A stretch of DNA of 64,000 nucleotides from positions 2,418,001 to 2,482,000 of the forward strand of contig NZ_CP026652.1 in NCBI RefSeq assembly GCF_002946835.1, in the 5' to 3' direction. How positions within the stretch are numbered: position 1 is the first letter of the stretch; every line of letters starts with the position of its first letter. The stretch is from Streptomyces dengpaensis. GTDB taxonomy: Bacteria > Actinomycetota > Actinomycetes > Streptomycetales > Streptomycetaceae. This document shows positions 37,050-46,050 of the stretch, piece after piece. The notes beneath the pieces were generated by a model. The model ran no database searches, was not told where the DNA came from, and saw only the letters and a program-made list of their open reading frames with translations. A program made the translations under genes and the position numbers.

Positions 37050-38236
37050 CAGGCCGCCACCCCCTCTTCCGGGGCCACCGTCTCCACGCCCGCGGAGCCC
37101 GTCGTCCCAGCAAGCAGGGACTGGGCGGCATCGAGGCCAAAGGTGTGCGAGGGGCTCCAGTGCAGGACGACGTCGGCGCCGGGCACGAGCCGGGGGTCGC
37201 GGTCGATGTTCTGGGCGTAGACCTCGAACTCCGGGCAGACGGCGCTGTCGATGACGTACTGCGTGGAGACGCCGATGAAACTGGAGTCGGCGATCGTGCC
37301 GGTGATGCGGTTGCGGCCCACCGGTATGTCGCCCGCGTCGTCGGCGTGGGTGAGCGAGATCTTCTCGGGGCGGACCCCGAGCAGCACCTTGCCGCCGGTC
37401 GTCGTGGGCGCCGAACACCGCGCCGCGGGCAGCACGAGCTTGCCGCCGGCCGCCTTCAGGGCGATCTCGTCGCCGCTCCGGGACTCGACCTCGGCCTCTA
37501 TGAGGTTGGAGGTGCCCAGGAAGTTGGCGACGAACGTCGTCCGCGGGTTCTCGTAGAGGTCGGCGGGCGAGCCGAGTTGCTCGACGCGGCCCGCGTTCAT
37601 CACGGCGACCGTGTCGGCCATGGTCATGGCCTCCTCCTGGTCGTGGGTGACGTGGATGAACGTGATGCCGACCTCGGTCTGGATGCGCTTGAGCTCCAGC
37701 TGCATCTGGCGGCGCAGTTTGAGGTCGAGGGCGCCGAGCGGCTCGTCGAGGAGCAGCACCTTGGGGTGGTTGATCAGCGCGCGGGCCACGGCGACGCGCT
37801 GCTGCTGGCCGCCGGAGAGCTGGTGCGGCTTCTTGCGGGCCTGTTCGCCGAGCTGGACCAGGTCGAGCATCTCCTCGACCTGCTTCTTCACCGACTTGAT
37901 GCCGCGCCGGCGCAGGCCGAAGGCGACGTTCTCGAAGATGTCGAGATGCGGGAAGAGTGCGTACGACTGGAAGACCGTGTTCACCGGCCGCTTGTACGGC
38001 GGCAGGTGCGTGACCTCCTGCTCGCCGAGCGAGACGGTGCCCGAGGTGGGCTCCTCCAGGCCGGCGATCATCCGCAGGGTGGTGGTCTTGCCGCAGCCGG
38101 AGGCGCCGAGCAGGGCGAAGAAGGAGCCCTGCGGCACGGTCAGGTCGAGCGGGTGTACGGCGGTGAAGGAGCCGTACGTCTTGGTTATCCCGGAGAGGCG
38201 GACGTCGCCGCTGTTGTCTGTCGTCATCATCGTCAC
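37049..38236 (-). CDS. potA: Polyamine ABC transporter ATP-binding protein (PotA-like)
   Basis: 395 residues. Walker A GASGCGKT, Q-loop VFQSYALFPH, signature LSGGQQQRVAVARAL, Walker B LLLDEPLGALD and H-loop HVTHDQEEA are intact. A C-terminal TOBE domain (LLGVRPEKISL, GTIADSSFIG) is typical of the spermidine/putrescine class. Overlaps potD by 4 bp and potB by 1 bp, so the importer is one tightly coupled operon. Confidence 0.95.
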   Translation of the reverse strand: MTMMTTDNSGDVRLSGITKTYGSFTAVHPLDLTVPQGSFFALLGASGCGKTTTLRMIAGLEEPTSGTVSLGEQEVTHLPPYKRPVNTVFQSYALFPHLDIFENVAFGLRRRGIKSVKKQVEEMLDLVQLGEQARKKPHQLSGGQQQRVAVARALINHPKVLLLDEPLGALDLKLRRQMQLELKRIQTEVGITFIHVTHDQEEAMTMADTVAVMNAGRVEQLGSPADLYENPRTTFVANFLGTSNLIEAEVESRSGDEIALKAAGGKLVLPAARCSAPTTTGGKVLLGVRPEKISLTHADDAGDIPVGRNRITGTIADSSFIGVSTQYVIDSAVCPEFEVYAQNIDRDPRLVPGADVVLHWSPSHTFGLDAAQSLLAGTTGSAGVETVAPEEGVAA

Positions 38237-39480
38237 GCCCCTGTGAGCTTCGCGAACTTCTCTTCGTAGGCCGTCTCTTCCTTGCCGCTGAGCAGGCGGA
38301 AGGAGTGCGACTTCGCGGCCATGTCCTTGTCTGGGATGATCAGCGGGTTGTTCGCCGCGTCCTCGTCGATTTTCGCGAGGTGGGGCTTCACTCCGTCGAC
38401 CGGGCAGACGTAGTTGATGTAGGCGGCCAGTTCGGCGGCGACCGCGGGCTCGTAGTAGTAGTCCATGAGCCGCTCGGCGTTCGTCTTGTGACGCGCCTTG
38501 TTGGGGATCAGCATGTTGTCGGTCGACGTGATGTAGCCGCTGTCCGGGATGATGAAGTCGACGTCGGGGCTGTCCGCCTTGAGCTGGACGACGTCACCGG
38601 CCCACGCGATGCAGGCCGCGAAGTCGCCCTTGGTGATGTCCGACGTGTAGTCGTTGCCGGTGAAGCGGCGGATCTGGCCCTTGTCCACGGCCTTCTGGAG
38701 ACGGGCGATCGCCGCGTCGTAGTCGTCGTCCGTGAACTTCGCCGGGTCCTTGCCCATGTCCAGCAAGGTCATGCCGACGCTGTCGCGCATCTCGGTGAGG
38801 AAGCCGATGCGGCCCTTGAGCTTGGGGTTGTCGAGCATGTCGGAGACCGATGTGACCTCTATGCCGTCGAGCGCCTTCTTGTTGTAGGCGATGACGGTCG
38901 AGATGCCCTGCCAGGGGTACGAGTAGGCGCGGCCCGGGTCCCAGTCGGGGCTGCGGAACTGCGAGGAGAGGTTGGCGTACGCGTGCGGCAGGTTCGCCGG
39001 GTCCAGTTTCTGGACCCACCCCAGGCGGATCAGCCGGCCCGCCAGCCAGTCGGTGAGGACGATGATGTCGCGGCCGGTGTCCTGGCCCGCCGCGAGCTGC
39101 GGCTTGACCTTGCCGAAGAACTCGTTGTTGTCGTTGATGTCCTCGGTGTAGCTGACCTTGATGCCGGTCCGCTTCGTGAACGCGTCGAGCGTGGGGTGGC
39201 GCTTCTCGCTCTCGTCGATGTCCATGTACTCGGTCCAGTTGGAGAAGTTGATCCTCTTCTCCTTGGCCGAGTGATCCTCGGCCGTGACCCCGCCCTGGGT
39301 CTTGCCGGCCGCGGGGATCCCGCAGGCGCTCAGCGCCCCGAGACCGCCGGCGGCGAGCGCGCCGCCCGCGGATGCGCGCAGCAACGAACGGCGGCTGAGG
39401 GAGGCCCTGCCGTTCCGGAGGCTGCGCCGCATGGCGGCCAGCTGGACCGGAGTCAGCGGTTCGGGCTCGTACTGCTCCAT
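38233..39480 (-). CDS. potD: Polyamine-binding lipoprotein (PotD-like)
   Basis: 415 residues from ATG at 39480. RRSLLRASAGGALAAGG followed by the lipobox LSAC (about residues 50-55) suggests Tat-type export and lipid anchoring. The mature part begins with INFSNWTEYMDI and has the SBP fold of the PotD/PotF family (YPWQGISTVIAYNKKAL). First gene of the potDABC operon, 70 bp after the aldehyde dehydrogenase. Confidence 0.94.
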   Translation of the reverse strand: MEQYEPEPLTPVQLAAMRRSLRNGRASLSRRSLLRASAGGALAAGGLGALSACGIPAAGKTQGGVTAEDHSAKEKRINFSNWTEYMDIDESEKRHPTLDAFTKRTGIKVSYTEDINDNNEFFGKVKPQLAAGQDTGRDIIVLTDWLAGRLIRLGWVQKLDPANLPHAYANLSSQFRSPDWDPGRAYSYPWQGISTVIAYNKKALDGIEVTSVSDMLDNPKLKGRIGFLTEMRDSVGMTLLDMGKDPAKFTDDDYDAAIARLQKAVDKGQIRRFTGNDYTSDITKGDFAACIAWAGDVVQLKADSPDVDFIIPDSGYITSTDNMLIPNKARHKTNAERLMDYYYEPAVAAELAAYINYVCPVDGVKPHLAKIDEDAANNPLIIPDKDMAAKSHSFRLLSGKEETAYEEKFAKLTGA

Positions 39481-39550
39481 GCGCGTGGTGCCCTTTCGGG
39501 AGGGTGGGCGGCCGCGGGTGGGCGGCCTGCTTGCCAGGGTCGAGCGCTTG

Positions 39551-41074
39551 CTATCGGTCCCCGAAGATCGTGCGGTGCCAGTCCTTCCTGGCGACCGCCG
39601 TGTTGTCCAACATGACGTGCTTGATCTGGGTGTACTCATCGAACGAGTACGCGGACATGTCCTTGCCGAAGCCGGAGGCCCGGTAACCGCCGTGCGGCAT
39701 CTCGCTGATGATCGGAATGTGGTCGTTGACCCACACGCAGCCGGCCTTGATCTCGCGGGTCGCGCGGTTCGCGCGGTAGACGTCGCGGGTCCAGGCGGAG
39801 GCGGCCAGGCCGTACGGGGTGTCGTTGGCCAGCCGGAGGCCCTCGTCGTCGCTGTCGAAGGGCAGGACGACGAGGACGGGCCCGAAGATCTCGGACTGGA
39901 CGATCTCGCTGTCCTGGGCGGCGTCGGCGATCAGGGTGGGGCGGTAGTACGCGCCGCTCTTGAGATCGCCCTGAGGAACCCCGCCGCCGGTCACCACGCG
40001 CGCGTGGCCGCGGGCCCGGTCGACGAATCCGGCGACGCGGTCGCGCTGGGCGTGCGAGATAAGCGGTCCGAGGTCGGTGCCGGGCGCGAAGGGGTCGCCG
40101 AGCCGCACGCTCTCCATGAGGGTGGCCGTCTTCGAGACGAACTCTTCGTAGAGAGGCCTTTGCACGTACGCGCGCGTGGCGGCCGTGCAGTCCTGCCCGG
40201 TGTTGATGAGCGCCCCGGCGACCGCGCCGTTGACGGCGGCGTCGAGATCCGCGTCGTCGAAGACGACGAAGGGAGCCTTGCCGCCCAGCTCCAGGTGGAG
40301 CCGCTTGACGGTGGAGGTGGCGATCTCCGCAACACGCTTGCCGACGGCGGTGGATCCGGTGAAGGAGGTCATCGCGACGTCGGGGTGACCGACGAGATGC
40401 TCACCGGCCTCCTTGCCGAGCCCCGTGACGATATTGATGACACCGTCCGGGATCCCCGCCGCCGTCGCCGCCTCGGCGAACAGGAGGGAGGTGAGCGGGG
40501 TCAGCTCGGCGGGCTTCAGGACGATCGTGTTGCCCGCGGCGACGGCCGGGAGGATCTTCCAAGCGGCCATCTGGAGGGGGTAGTTCCAGGGCGCGATGGA
40601 GCCGACGACGCCGATGGGTTCACGGCGTACGTACGAGGTGTGGTCACCGGAGTACTCGCCCGCGGACTGGCCCTGCAAGTGCCGGGCGGCGCCCGCGAAG
40701 AAGGCGGTGTTGTCGATGGTGCCCGGCACATCGAACTCGCGCGTCAGCTTGAGGGGCTTGCCGCACTGGAGCGACTCGGCCTGCGCCAACTCCTCGGCGC
40801 GGTCGGCGAGTACGGCGGCGAAGCGGTGCAGCGCGTCGGAGCGCTCGCCGGGGGTGGCGCCGGCCCAGCCGGGAAAGGCCGCGCGTGCGGCCGCGACGGC
40901 GCGATCGACGTCGTCCGTGCCCGCGAGCTCGTACGTGAAGACCTCGTCGCCGGTGGCGGGGTCGACGACCGCGTGCGTGCGGCCGGAGGTGCCCTTGGTC
41001 AGTCGGCCCGCGATGAACTGGGCACCGTCCGCGAAGCGGTCCTGTGCCTGGAAGCGATGGCCCGGATTGTGCAT
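39551..41074 (-). CDS. Gamma-aminobutyraldehyde dehydrogenase-type ALDH
   Basis: 507 residues. APWNYPLQMAAWK, FTGSTAVGKRV, base Glu in LHLELGGKAPF and nucleophile Cys in NTGQDCTAATR are present. Close in pattern to the enzyme at 47737 and to PuuC/Prr-type dehydrogenases. As the probable first gene of the polyamine operon (before potD), it would oxidise aminobutyraldehyde made by the FAD oxidase. Substrate inferred from context. Confidence 0.93.
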   Translation of the reverse strand: MHNPGHRFQAQDRFADGAQFIAGRLTKGTSGRTHAVVDPATGDEVFTYELAGTDDVDRAVAAARAAFPGWAGATPGERSDALHRFAAVLADRAEELAQAESLQCGKPLKLTREFDVPGTIDNTAFFAGAARHLQGQSAGEYSGDHTSYVRREPIGVVGSIAPWNYPLQMAAWKILPAVAAGNTIVLKPAELTPLTSLLFAEAATAAGIPDGVINIVTGLGKEAGEHLVGHPDVAMTSFTGSTAVGKRVAEIATSTVKRLHLELGGKAPFVVFDDADLDAAVNGAVAGALINTGQDCTAATRAYVQRPLYEEFVSKTATLMESVRLGDPFAPGTDLGPLISHAQRDRVAGFVDRARGHARVVTGGGVPQGDLKSGAYYRPTLIADAAQDSEIVQSEIFGPVLVVLPFDSDDEGLRLANDTPYGLAASAWTRDVYRANRATREIKAGCVWVNDHIPIISEMPHGGYRASGFGKDMSAYSFDEYTQIKHVMLDNTAVARKDWHRTIFGDR

Positions 41075-41248
41075 GTCGCTCTCCTCCGCCGCCCTCCGTT
41101 GACCCGGGTCGGCGTAGCTCCAGCTCGATTTGAGTGCCGATCCTGACAGAGGAGAGGGAGTCCAACAAGTGATTCCGTTGTTGCCTTTTGGTTACGCGAC
41201 GGAATCTGTCGACCAGCTGTCGAGTCCCGCTGGAAAAGGCGGGACGGA

Positions 41249-41830
41249 ATGTCAGTGGTGCGTGCCACAGTGGCATGCATGGGGAAGATCGATTCTTGGG
41301 AAGCGCTGGTCGGCGCGGTCAACTCGGGGGCGAGGGTCAAGTACCTGCACTTCTGGGGGCACCGCCCGCGACCGGACGGTCAGGTGAGCGCGAGCTGTCT
41401 GAGCCAGTGGTGGCCCTCACCATTCGTGGTGGACGGTGCCTCGTACGCGACGGCCGAGCACCGGATGATGGCGTCGAAGGCACGGCTCTTCGGCGACGAG
41501 GAGGCGGAGCGGCGCGCTGTCGCCGCACCCAACCCCGCGCTCGCCAAGAAGGCGGGGCGGCTGGTGCGCGGCTTCGATGAGGCCATATGGGAGCGCGAGC
41601 GGTTCGGGATCGTCGTCGACGGCAGCGTCCACAAGTTCACCGCGCACGCCGATCTGCGGAAGTTCCTGCTGGGCACGGGTGACCGGGTGCTGGTCGAGGC
41701 CAGTCCGATGGACCGCGTGTGGGGCATCGGGCTCGCGGCGGATGACGAGCGGGCGGCTGATCCCGAGCGGTGGCGGGGGGCGAATCTGCTGGGGTTCGCG
41801 TTGATGGAGGCGCGGGAGCGGCTGGGGTAG
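41249..41830 (+). CDS. NADAR family protein (DUF1768)
   Basis: 193 residues from ATG at 41249 (GGGACGGA directly before it); ATG at 41279 would trim ten residues. Family motifs are LHFWGH, LSQWWPSPF, TAEHRMMASKA, RVWGIGL and GANLLGFALMEARERL. NADAR proteins hydrolyse N-glycosidic bonds of riboflavin intermediates or remove ADP-ribose from DNA or nucleotides (known for the family). No DarT-like or other toxin gene is adjacent. Confidence 0.92.
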   Translation: MSVVRATVACMGKIDSWEALVGAVNSGARVKYLHFWGHRPRPDGQVSASCLSQWWPSPFVVDGASYATAEHRMMASKARLFGDEEAERRAVAAPNPALAKKAGRLVRGFDEAIWERERFGIVVDGSVHKFTAHADLRKFLLGTGDRVLVEASPMDRVWGIGLAADDERAADPERWRGANLLGFALMEARERLG

Positions 41831-41840
41831 GCGGGTTTCA

Positions 41841-41983
41841 GGGGGGTACCAAGTGGCGGGTGCCGCACGGTTCTAAGGGGGGACCAAGTGGCGGGTGTTG
41901 CACCGTTCTAAGGGGGGTACCAAGTGGCGGGTGCTGCACGGTTCTACAGGGGGTACCAAGCGGCAGGTGCCGCACGGTTCTAC
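41841..41983. repeat. Four tandem copies of a 35-36-bp unit
   Basis: Units start at 41841, 41877, 41912 and 41949. Each has GGTACCAAGTGGCGGGTG, then TGCACGGTTCTA with a few substitutions. The array fills the gap between the NADAR gene and the convergent DUF4190 gene. Confidence 0.9.
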
Positions 41984-43263
41984 GGGAGGCGCTCCATGAC
42001 GAGTGACGTGGAGAAGCCGTCGTCGGTCGAGCCGTCGTCGGTCCCGGTGTTGTCCGGGGCGACGATGAGGAACACCAGCATCGCGATCCCCAGGGCAATA
42101 CCGACCGCTCCGCAGATGATTCCGGCCAGCGCCTGCCCCGGGTTCGTCGCCTCTCCATGGCGCACCTTGCCGCGGCCGATCACGCCGAAGATCACAGCGA
42201 GGATGCCCAGCACGATGGCGAGCGGCCACAGACAGAACACGGCCGCCGCGATGATGCCGAGCACCAGGCCGGCCGTGCCCATGCCGTTGCTCGGCATGAA
42301 CGGCGCCCCGGTCCAGCCGTAGTCGGGGACGCCTTGGTAGCCGGGCGGGGCGGGGGCGTACTGCGGGTGGCCATATCCGTACGGGAGCGGGCCCGGGCCT
42401 TCCGGGGCGATGGGCGGCGGGGGGACGAGGTCGCCGGGGCCGGGCTGCTGCGGGTAGGGGGTGTGGGTTGTCGGGGGTGCGAAGGGATTGCCTGACCCGG
42501 CGGGAGAGGGCGGCGGGAAGGGGGCGTTCCACGGGTGCGGGCCAGGGTCGGCCGTCCCGGGGGCGGCTGGTGCGCCCGCGCCGGGTACCGAGGTGACCGT
42601 CGGCCGGTCGTGCACGGAAGGGGGTGTGGGGGCGGCACTCTCGCGCCAGGGACTGTGGAAGGGCGTCCTGGCCTCGGGCGGAGCCCAGGGGTTCGGCTCG
42701 GGCGTTGGCTCGGCGGAGGACCTGTGCGGTTCGGCGCCGGGCTTGTCCAACGGGACCTTCGGGGCGCGGCGTTCCGCGGGTGCCGCGTCTTCGGGCGTCT
42801 GGTTCGCTGGTACCGCGTTCTCGGGCGTCCGGTTCGCTGGTACCGCGTTCTCGGGCGTCCGGTTCGCTGGTACCGCGTTCTCGGGCGTCCGGTTCGCTGG
42901 TACCGCGTCCTCGGGCGTCCGGTTCGCTGGTACCGCGCCCTCGGGCGTCCAGTTCGCGGTTACCGCGCCCTCGGGCGTCCAGTTCGCGGTTACCGCGTCC
43001 TCGGGCGTCCAGTTCGCGGTTACCGCGTCCTCGGGCGTCCAGTTCGCGGTTACCGCGCCCTCGGGCGTCGGGTCCGCGGGCCAGGCATCCTGCACGCGGG
43101 CCCACCCTCCGTGGCCCACGCGGTCGCCCCTCCGCGCCGCGTCGGCGGCAGAGGCCGGAGCCCCCTCGCCCGAAGACGCCGGAGCCCCCTGGCCAGGGGA
43201 AGTCCACGCGGCGCCGCCGTGCGGCGCTTCCGGCCTCGGCGCGTCGTCGGCGTCGTCGGACAT
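41980..43263 (-). CDS. DUF4190 membrane protein with decapeptide repeats
   Basis: 427 residues. A long Pro/Ala-rich hydrophilic N-terminal part (1-320) carries ten tandem copies of TPE(G/D/N)AV(T/P)AN(W/R) at residues 66-165. The C-terminal DUF4190 domain has two membrane segments (GLVLGIIAAAVFCLWPLAIVLG and QALAGIICGAVGIALG) and a short acidic tail. Function of DUF4190 is unknown; disordered N-terminal arms on such proteins are common in actinomycetes. The stop lies at the edge of the 36-bp repeat array. Confidence 0.88.
   Translation of the reverse strand: MSDDADDAPRPEAPHGGAAWTSPGQGAPASSGEGAPASAADAARRGDRVGHGGWARVQDAWPADPTPEGAVTANWTPEDAVTANWTPEDAVTANWTPEGAVTANWTPEGAVPANRTPEDAVPANRTPENAVPANRTPENAVPANRTPENAVPANQTPEDAAPAERRAPKVPLDKPGAEPHRSSAEPTPEPNPWAPPEARTPFHSPWRESAAPTPPSVHDRPTVTSVPGAGAPAAPGTADPGPHPWNAPFPPPSPAGSGNPFAPPTTHTPYPQQPGPGDLVPPPPIAPEGPGPLPYGYGHPQYAPAPPGYQGVPDYGWTGAPFMPSNGMGTAGLVLGIIAAAVFCLWPLAIVLGILAVIFGVIGRGKVRHGEATNPGQALAGIICGAVGIALGIAMLVFLIVAPDNTGTDDGSTDDGFSTSLVMERLP
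42769..43068 (-). repeat. 30-bp minisatellite coding a decapeptide
   Basis: Ten in-frame 30-bp units within the DUF4190 gene. Four code for the AVTANW type, the next ones for the AVPANR type, and the last is degenerate. Codon-level identity between neighbours is very high, so the array expanded recently. Confidence 0.92.
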
Positions 43264-43425
43264 GCGCGGGCTCCCCTCTGTCGTGCGTTCCGTCAGCCTA
43301 CGGCCCGAGCCCGGGGCGCGTGGAGCCGCCGCCTACGATGACCCCTGAGTCACCGATCAGCCGATCACCGCGCCCCTCGACGACCGGACCAAGGTCCCCG
43401 GGGGCGCCGTTCCGGGGAGGAACCC

Positions 43426-44487
43426 TTGACCGACCATCGCACCGCACGTGATGACGCCCGCGACCTGCACGCCTTCATCGCCGGACTGCCCAAGGCCGAA
43501 CTGCACGTGCACCACGTCGGCTCCGCCTCCCCGCGCATCGTCTCCGCCCTCGCCGCCCGGCACCCCGACTCCAAGGTGCCGACCGACCCCGAGGCCCTCG
43601 CGGACTACTTCACGTTCACGGACTTCGCCCACTTCATCCAGGTGTACCTGTCCGTCGTCGACCTCGTCCGCACTCCGGAGGACGTACGGCTGCTGACCTA
43701 CGAGGTCGCGCGGGACATGGCCCGGCAGCAGATCCGTTACGCCGAGCTGACCATCACTCCGTGGTCCTCCACCCGTCGAGGCATCAACGAACTCGCCTTC
43801 ATGGACGCGATCGAGGACGCCCGCAAGGCGGCGGAGTCCGAGCTCGGCGTCATACTGCGCTGGTGCTTCGACATTCCGGGAGAGGCGGGGCTCGAGGCGG
43901 CGCAGGAGACCGCGCGGCTCGCCACCGACGACCGGCTGCGGCCCGAGGGGCTGGTCTCCTTCGGGCTCGGCGGGCCCGAAATCGGCGTACCGCGGCTGCA
44001 GTTCAAGCCGTACTTCGACCGGGCGCTCGCGGCCGGGCTGCGATCGGTGCCGCACGCCGGGGAGACGACCGGCCCCGAGACGGTCTGGGACGCGCTGCAC
44101 CACCTGCGGGCCGAGCGCATCGGGCACGGCACCAGTTCCGCGCAGGACCCGAAGCTGCTCGCCCACCTCGCCGAGCACCGCGTCGCCCTGGAGGTCTGCC
44201 CGACCTCCAACATCGCCACCCGCGCGGTGCGCACCCTCGACGAGCACCCCATAGGCACGTTCGTAGAGGCCGGGGTGCCCGTCACCATCAACTCCGACGA
44301 CCCGCCGATGTTCGGCACCGACCTCAACAACGAGTACGCGGTCGCCGCCCGCCTTCTCGATCTCGACGAGCTGGGTCTCGCCGCGCTCGCCAAGAACGCG
44401 GTCGACGCCTCCTTTCTCGACGAGGCCGGCAAGGCGAAGCTCACCGCCGAGATCGACACGTACGCCTCGACGTGGCTCGCGCCCTGA
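43426..44487 (+). CDS. Adenosine deaminase family enzyme, possibly aminodeoxyfutalosine deaminase
   Basis: 353 residues with the amidohydrolase metal site: LHVH at 26-29, PHAGE, GHGTS and NSDDPPMFGT. The loop after HxH reads HVGSASPRIV instead of the LEGS of true adenosine deaminases, so the pocket differs. From memory, the Streptomyces protein at this position acts on 6-aminodeoxyfutalosine in menaquinone synthesis, which would explain the change. The alternatives are adenosine or another aminopurine nucleoside. A GDPD gene follows after 35 bp. Confidence 0.85.
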   Translation: MTDHRTARDDARDLHAFIAGLPKAELHVHHVGSASPRIVSALAARHPDSKVPTDPEALADYFTFTDFAHFIQVYLSVVDLVRTPEDVRLLTYEVARDMARQQIRYAELTITPWSSTRRGINELAFMDAIEDARKAAESELGVILRWCFDIPGEAGLEAAQETARLATDDRLRPEGLVSFGLGGPEIGVPRLQFKPYFDRALAAGLRSVPHAGETTGPETVWDALHHLRAERIGHGTSSAQDPKLLAHLAEHRVALEVCPTSNIATRAVRTLDEHPIGTFVEAGVPVTINSDDPPMFGTDLNNEYAVAARLLDLDELGLAALAKNAVDASFLDEAGKAKLTAEIDTYASTWLAP

Positions 44488-44522
44488 CCCGGGCAGCGGC
44501 CGGCCCCCAGCACAATGGGCCC

Positions 44523-45206
44523 ATGCGCACCGTGACTGCCGTCGCCCATCGCGGCGCCCCCTACCGTGACCGCGAGAACACGATCGACTCGCTGCGTGCC
44601 GCGCTCGACCTGGGCGCGGACGCGGTCGAGATCGACGTACGACTGACCCGTGACGGGGTACCCGTGCTCCTGCACGACGAGTCGCTGAAGCGGTTGTGGG
44701 AGCGGAACCGGCCGCTTCGGTCGCTCACCGCCGACGAGGTGTTCGAGCTGACGGAGGGTGGGGTGCCGACGCTGGCGGACGCGTTGGCCGCGACCGGGGA
44801 CAGCCGGGTCATGATCGACCTGCCGGGGGCGGTCGATGTCGGCGTCGTGCGACGGGTGGTCGATGTGGTGCGTGCGTGTGGGGCGGAGGAGCGGGTGTAC
44901 TACTGCGCGGGCGCGCCCGCCATGCTCGCCGTGCGGGCCGTGGATCACGGGGCGGAGATCGCGCTCACCTGGACGACGCTCGCGCCGCCGCGGCCGGCCC
45001 TGCTCGCCGCCGTGCGGCCGCGTTGGCTCAACTACCGCTTCTCGCTGGTCGACCGGGGGCTCACCGCGCGGGTCCACCGCGACGGGTATCTGCTGTCCGC
45101 ATGGACGCCGGACACGCGGCGCGCGATGCGACGGCTTCTCGACCTGGGGGTTGACTCGTTGACGACTAATCGCATCGATGCGTTGTGCGCCCTGCGCGAG
45201 GGGTAG
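44523..45206 (+). CDS. Glycerophosphodiester phosphodiesterase family protein
   Basis: 227 residues from ATG at 44523. Catalytic motifs of the GDPD barrel are present: AHRGAPYRDRENT (His9, Arg10, Glu18), EIDVRLTRDG (Glu36, Asp38) and LLHDES (His51). No signal peptide, so it is probably cytoplasmic and hydrolyses glycerophosphodiesters to glycerol 3-phosphate and an alcohol. Follows the deaminase gene in the same direction. Confidence 0.92.
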   Translation: MRTVTAVAHRGAPYRDRENTIDSLRAALDLGADAVEIDVRLTRDGVPVLLHDESLKRLWERNRPLRSLTADEVFELTEGGVPTLADALAATGDSRVMIDLPGAVDVGVVRRVVDVVRACGAEERVYYCAGAPAMLAVRAVDHGAEIALTWTTLAPPRPALLAAVRPRWLNYRFSLVDRGLTARVHRDGYLLSAWTPDTRRAMRRLLDLGVDSLTTNRIDALCALREG

Positions 45207-45221
45207 GGAGATTTTCGCTCG

Positions 45222-45313
45222 CCCGTCTCGTGCCGTACCTGGGGGGGGCTCCGCCCCCCTCAGACCCCCGTATCGCGCTTCGCGCTCGTCCTCAAACGCC
45301 GGACGGGCTGGAG
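45222..45313 (-). repeat. Dispersed intergenic repeat, copy E
   Basis: Shorter copy with GTACCTGGGGGGGGCTCCGC, the AGACCCCCGTATCGCGCTTC middle and the CAAACGCCGGACGGGCTG edge. It lies between convergent genes and contains the stop codon of the reductase gene, whose last residues are PSGV. Confidence 0.85.
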
Positions 45314-45966
45314 CTAGCCGGCGGGGCGATCGCCTGGGCGTCCGCTCCCTCGCCCACCCATAGCCCGATCAGCAGCGCGGCCGTCGCCTCCAGCAGGCCC
45401 GCTCGGGTCAGCGCGCCCGCGTTCAGCGGCTCGCAGCCCAGGTCGCGTACGAGATGTCGTACGACGTCCAGGGCGTTCACGTCGTCGCCGCACAGCGGGA
45501 CCGCGAGGGGGCGGCCGGCGAAGACCGGAGGGGTCAGGCGCCAGATGTCCTCGTGGCAGAGGTTGAACGCCTTGACGACGTGGGCGCCGGGGGCGGCGGC
45601 AGCGAGGCGCTGGGCCGCGGAGGGGCCGCCCGTCGTCTCCAGGGTGAAACCCGGGCCGACCGGGTTCGTGCAGTCGATCAACGCGCGTCCCCGCAGGACG
45701 TCTTGGAGATCCGCGGCGACCTCGGCCGCCGCCGCCCACGGCAACGCCACCAACACCGCGTCCGCACCGAACTCCGCCGCCTCGCGCAGCGCACCCGAGC
45801 GGGCGAGGCCCCCGCGCGCGGCGGGCGCGGCGGCTCCCATGCGCGTGGCGAGCGCGGCGGCTCGGTCCACGTCCCGTCCACCGACCAGCACGTCGTGGCC
45901 GGCCCGCAGCCACTGCGTCCCCAGCGCGTCCGCCATGTTCCCCGTACCGAGAATCCCGATCCTCAT
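45292..45966 (-). CDS. NADP/F420-type oxidoreductase (F420H2:NADP family)
   Basis: 224 residues from ATG at 45966 (MRIGILGTGNMADALG, the dinucleotide loop at 7-12); a start at 45987 is possible. GGRDVDRAAAL follows as the second strand that fits NADP phosphate recognition, and VKAFNLC matches the family. It probably transfers hydride between NADP and an acceptor, perhaps F420. Its final codons come from dispersed repeat E. Divergent from the HxlR regulator. Confidence 0.85.
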   Translation of the reverse strand: MRIGILGTGNMADALGTQWLRAGHDVLVGGRDVDRAAALATRMGAAAPAARGGLARSGALREAAEFGADAVLVALPWAAAAEVAADLQDVLRGRALIDCTNPVGPGFTLETTGGPSAAQRLAAAAPGAHVVKAFNLCHEDIWRLTPPVFAGRPLAVPLCGDDVNALDVVRHLVRDLGCEPLNAGALTRAGLLEATAALLIGLWVGEGADAQAIAPPASSSPSGV

Positions 45967-46050
45967 CCGTCCCGTGTCCCTTCCCATCCCGTCCCTTGCA
46001 ACGACCGGTCCAGGACGACGGTAGGAATCCGCTCAGGCACCATTCGGTAA

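Noticed and set aside
41873..43207. Minus-strand frame ending in repeats of HLVPP
   Set aside because: Shadow of the DUF4190 gene and the 36-bp repeats; no real protein features.
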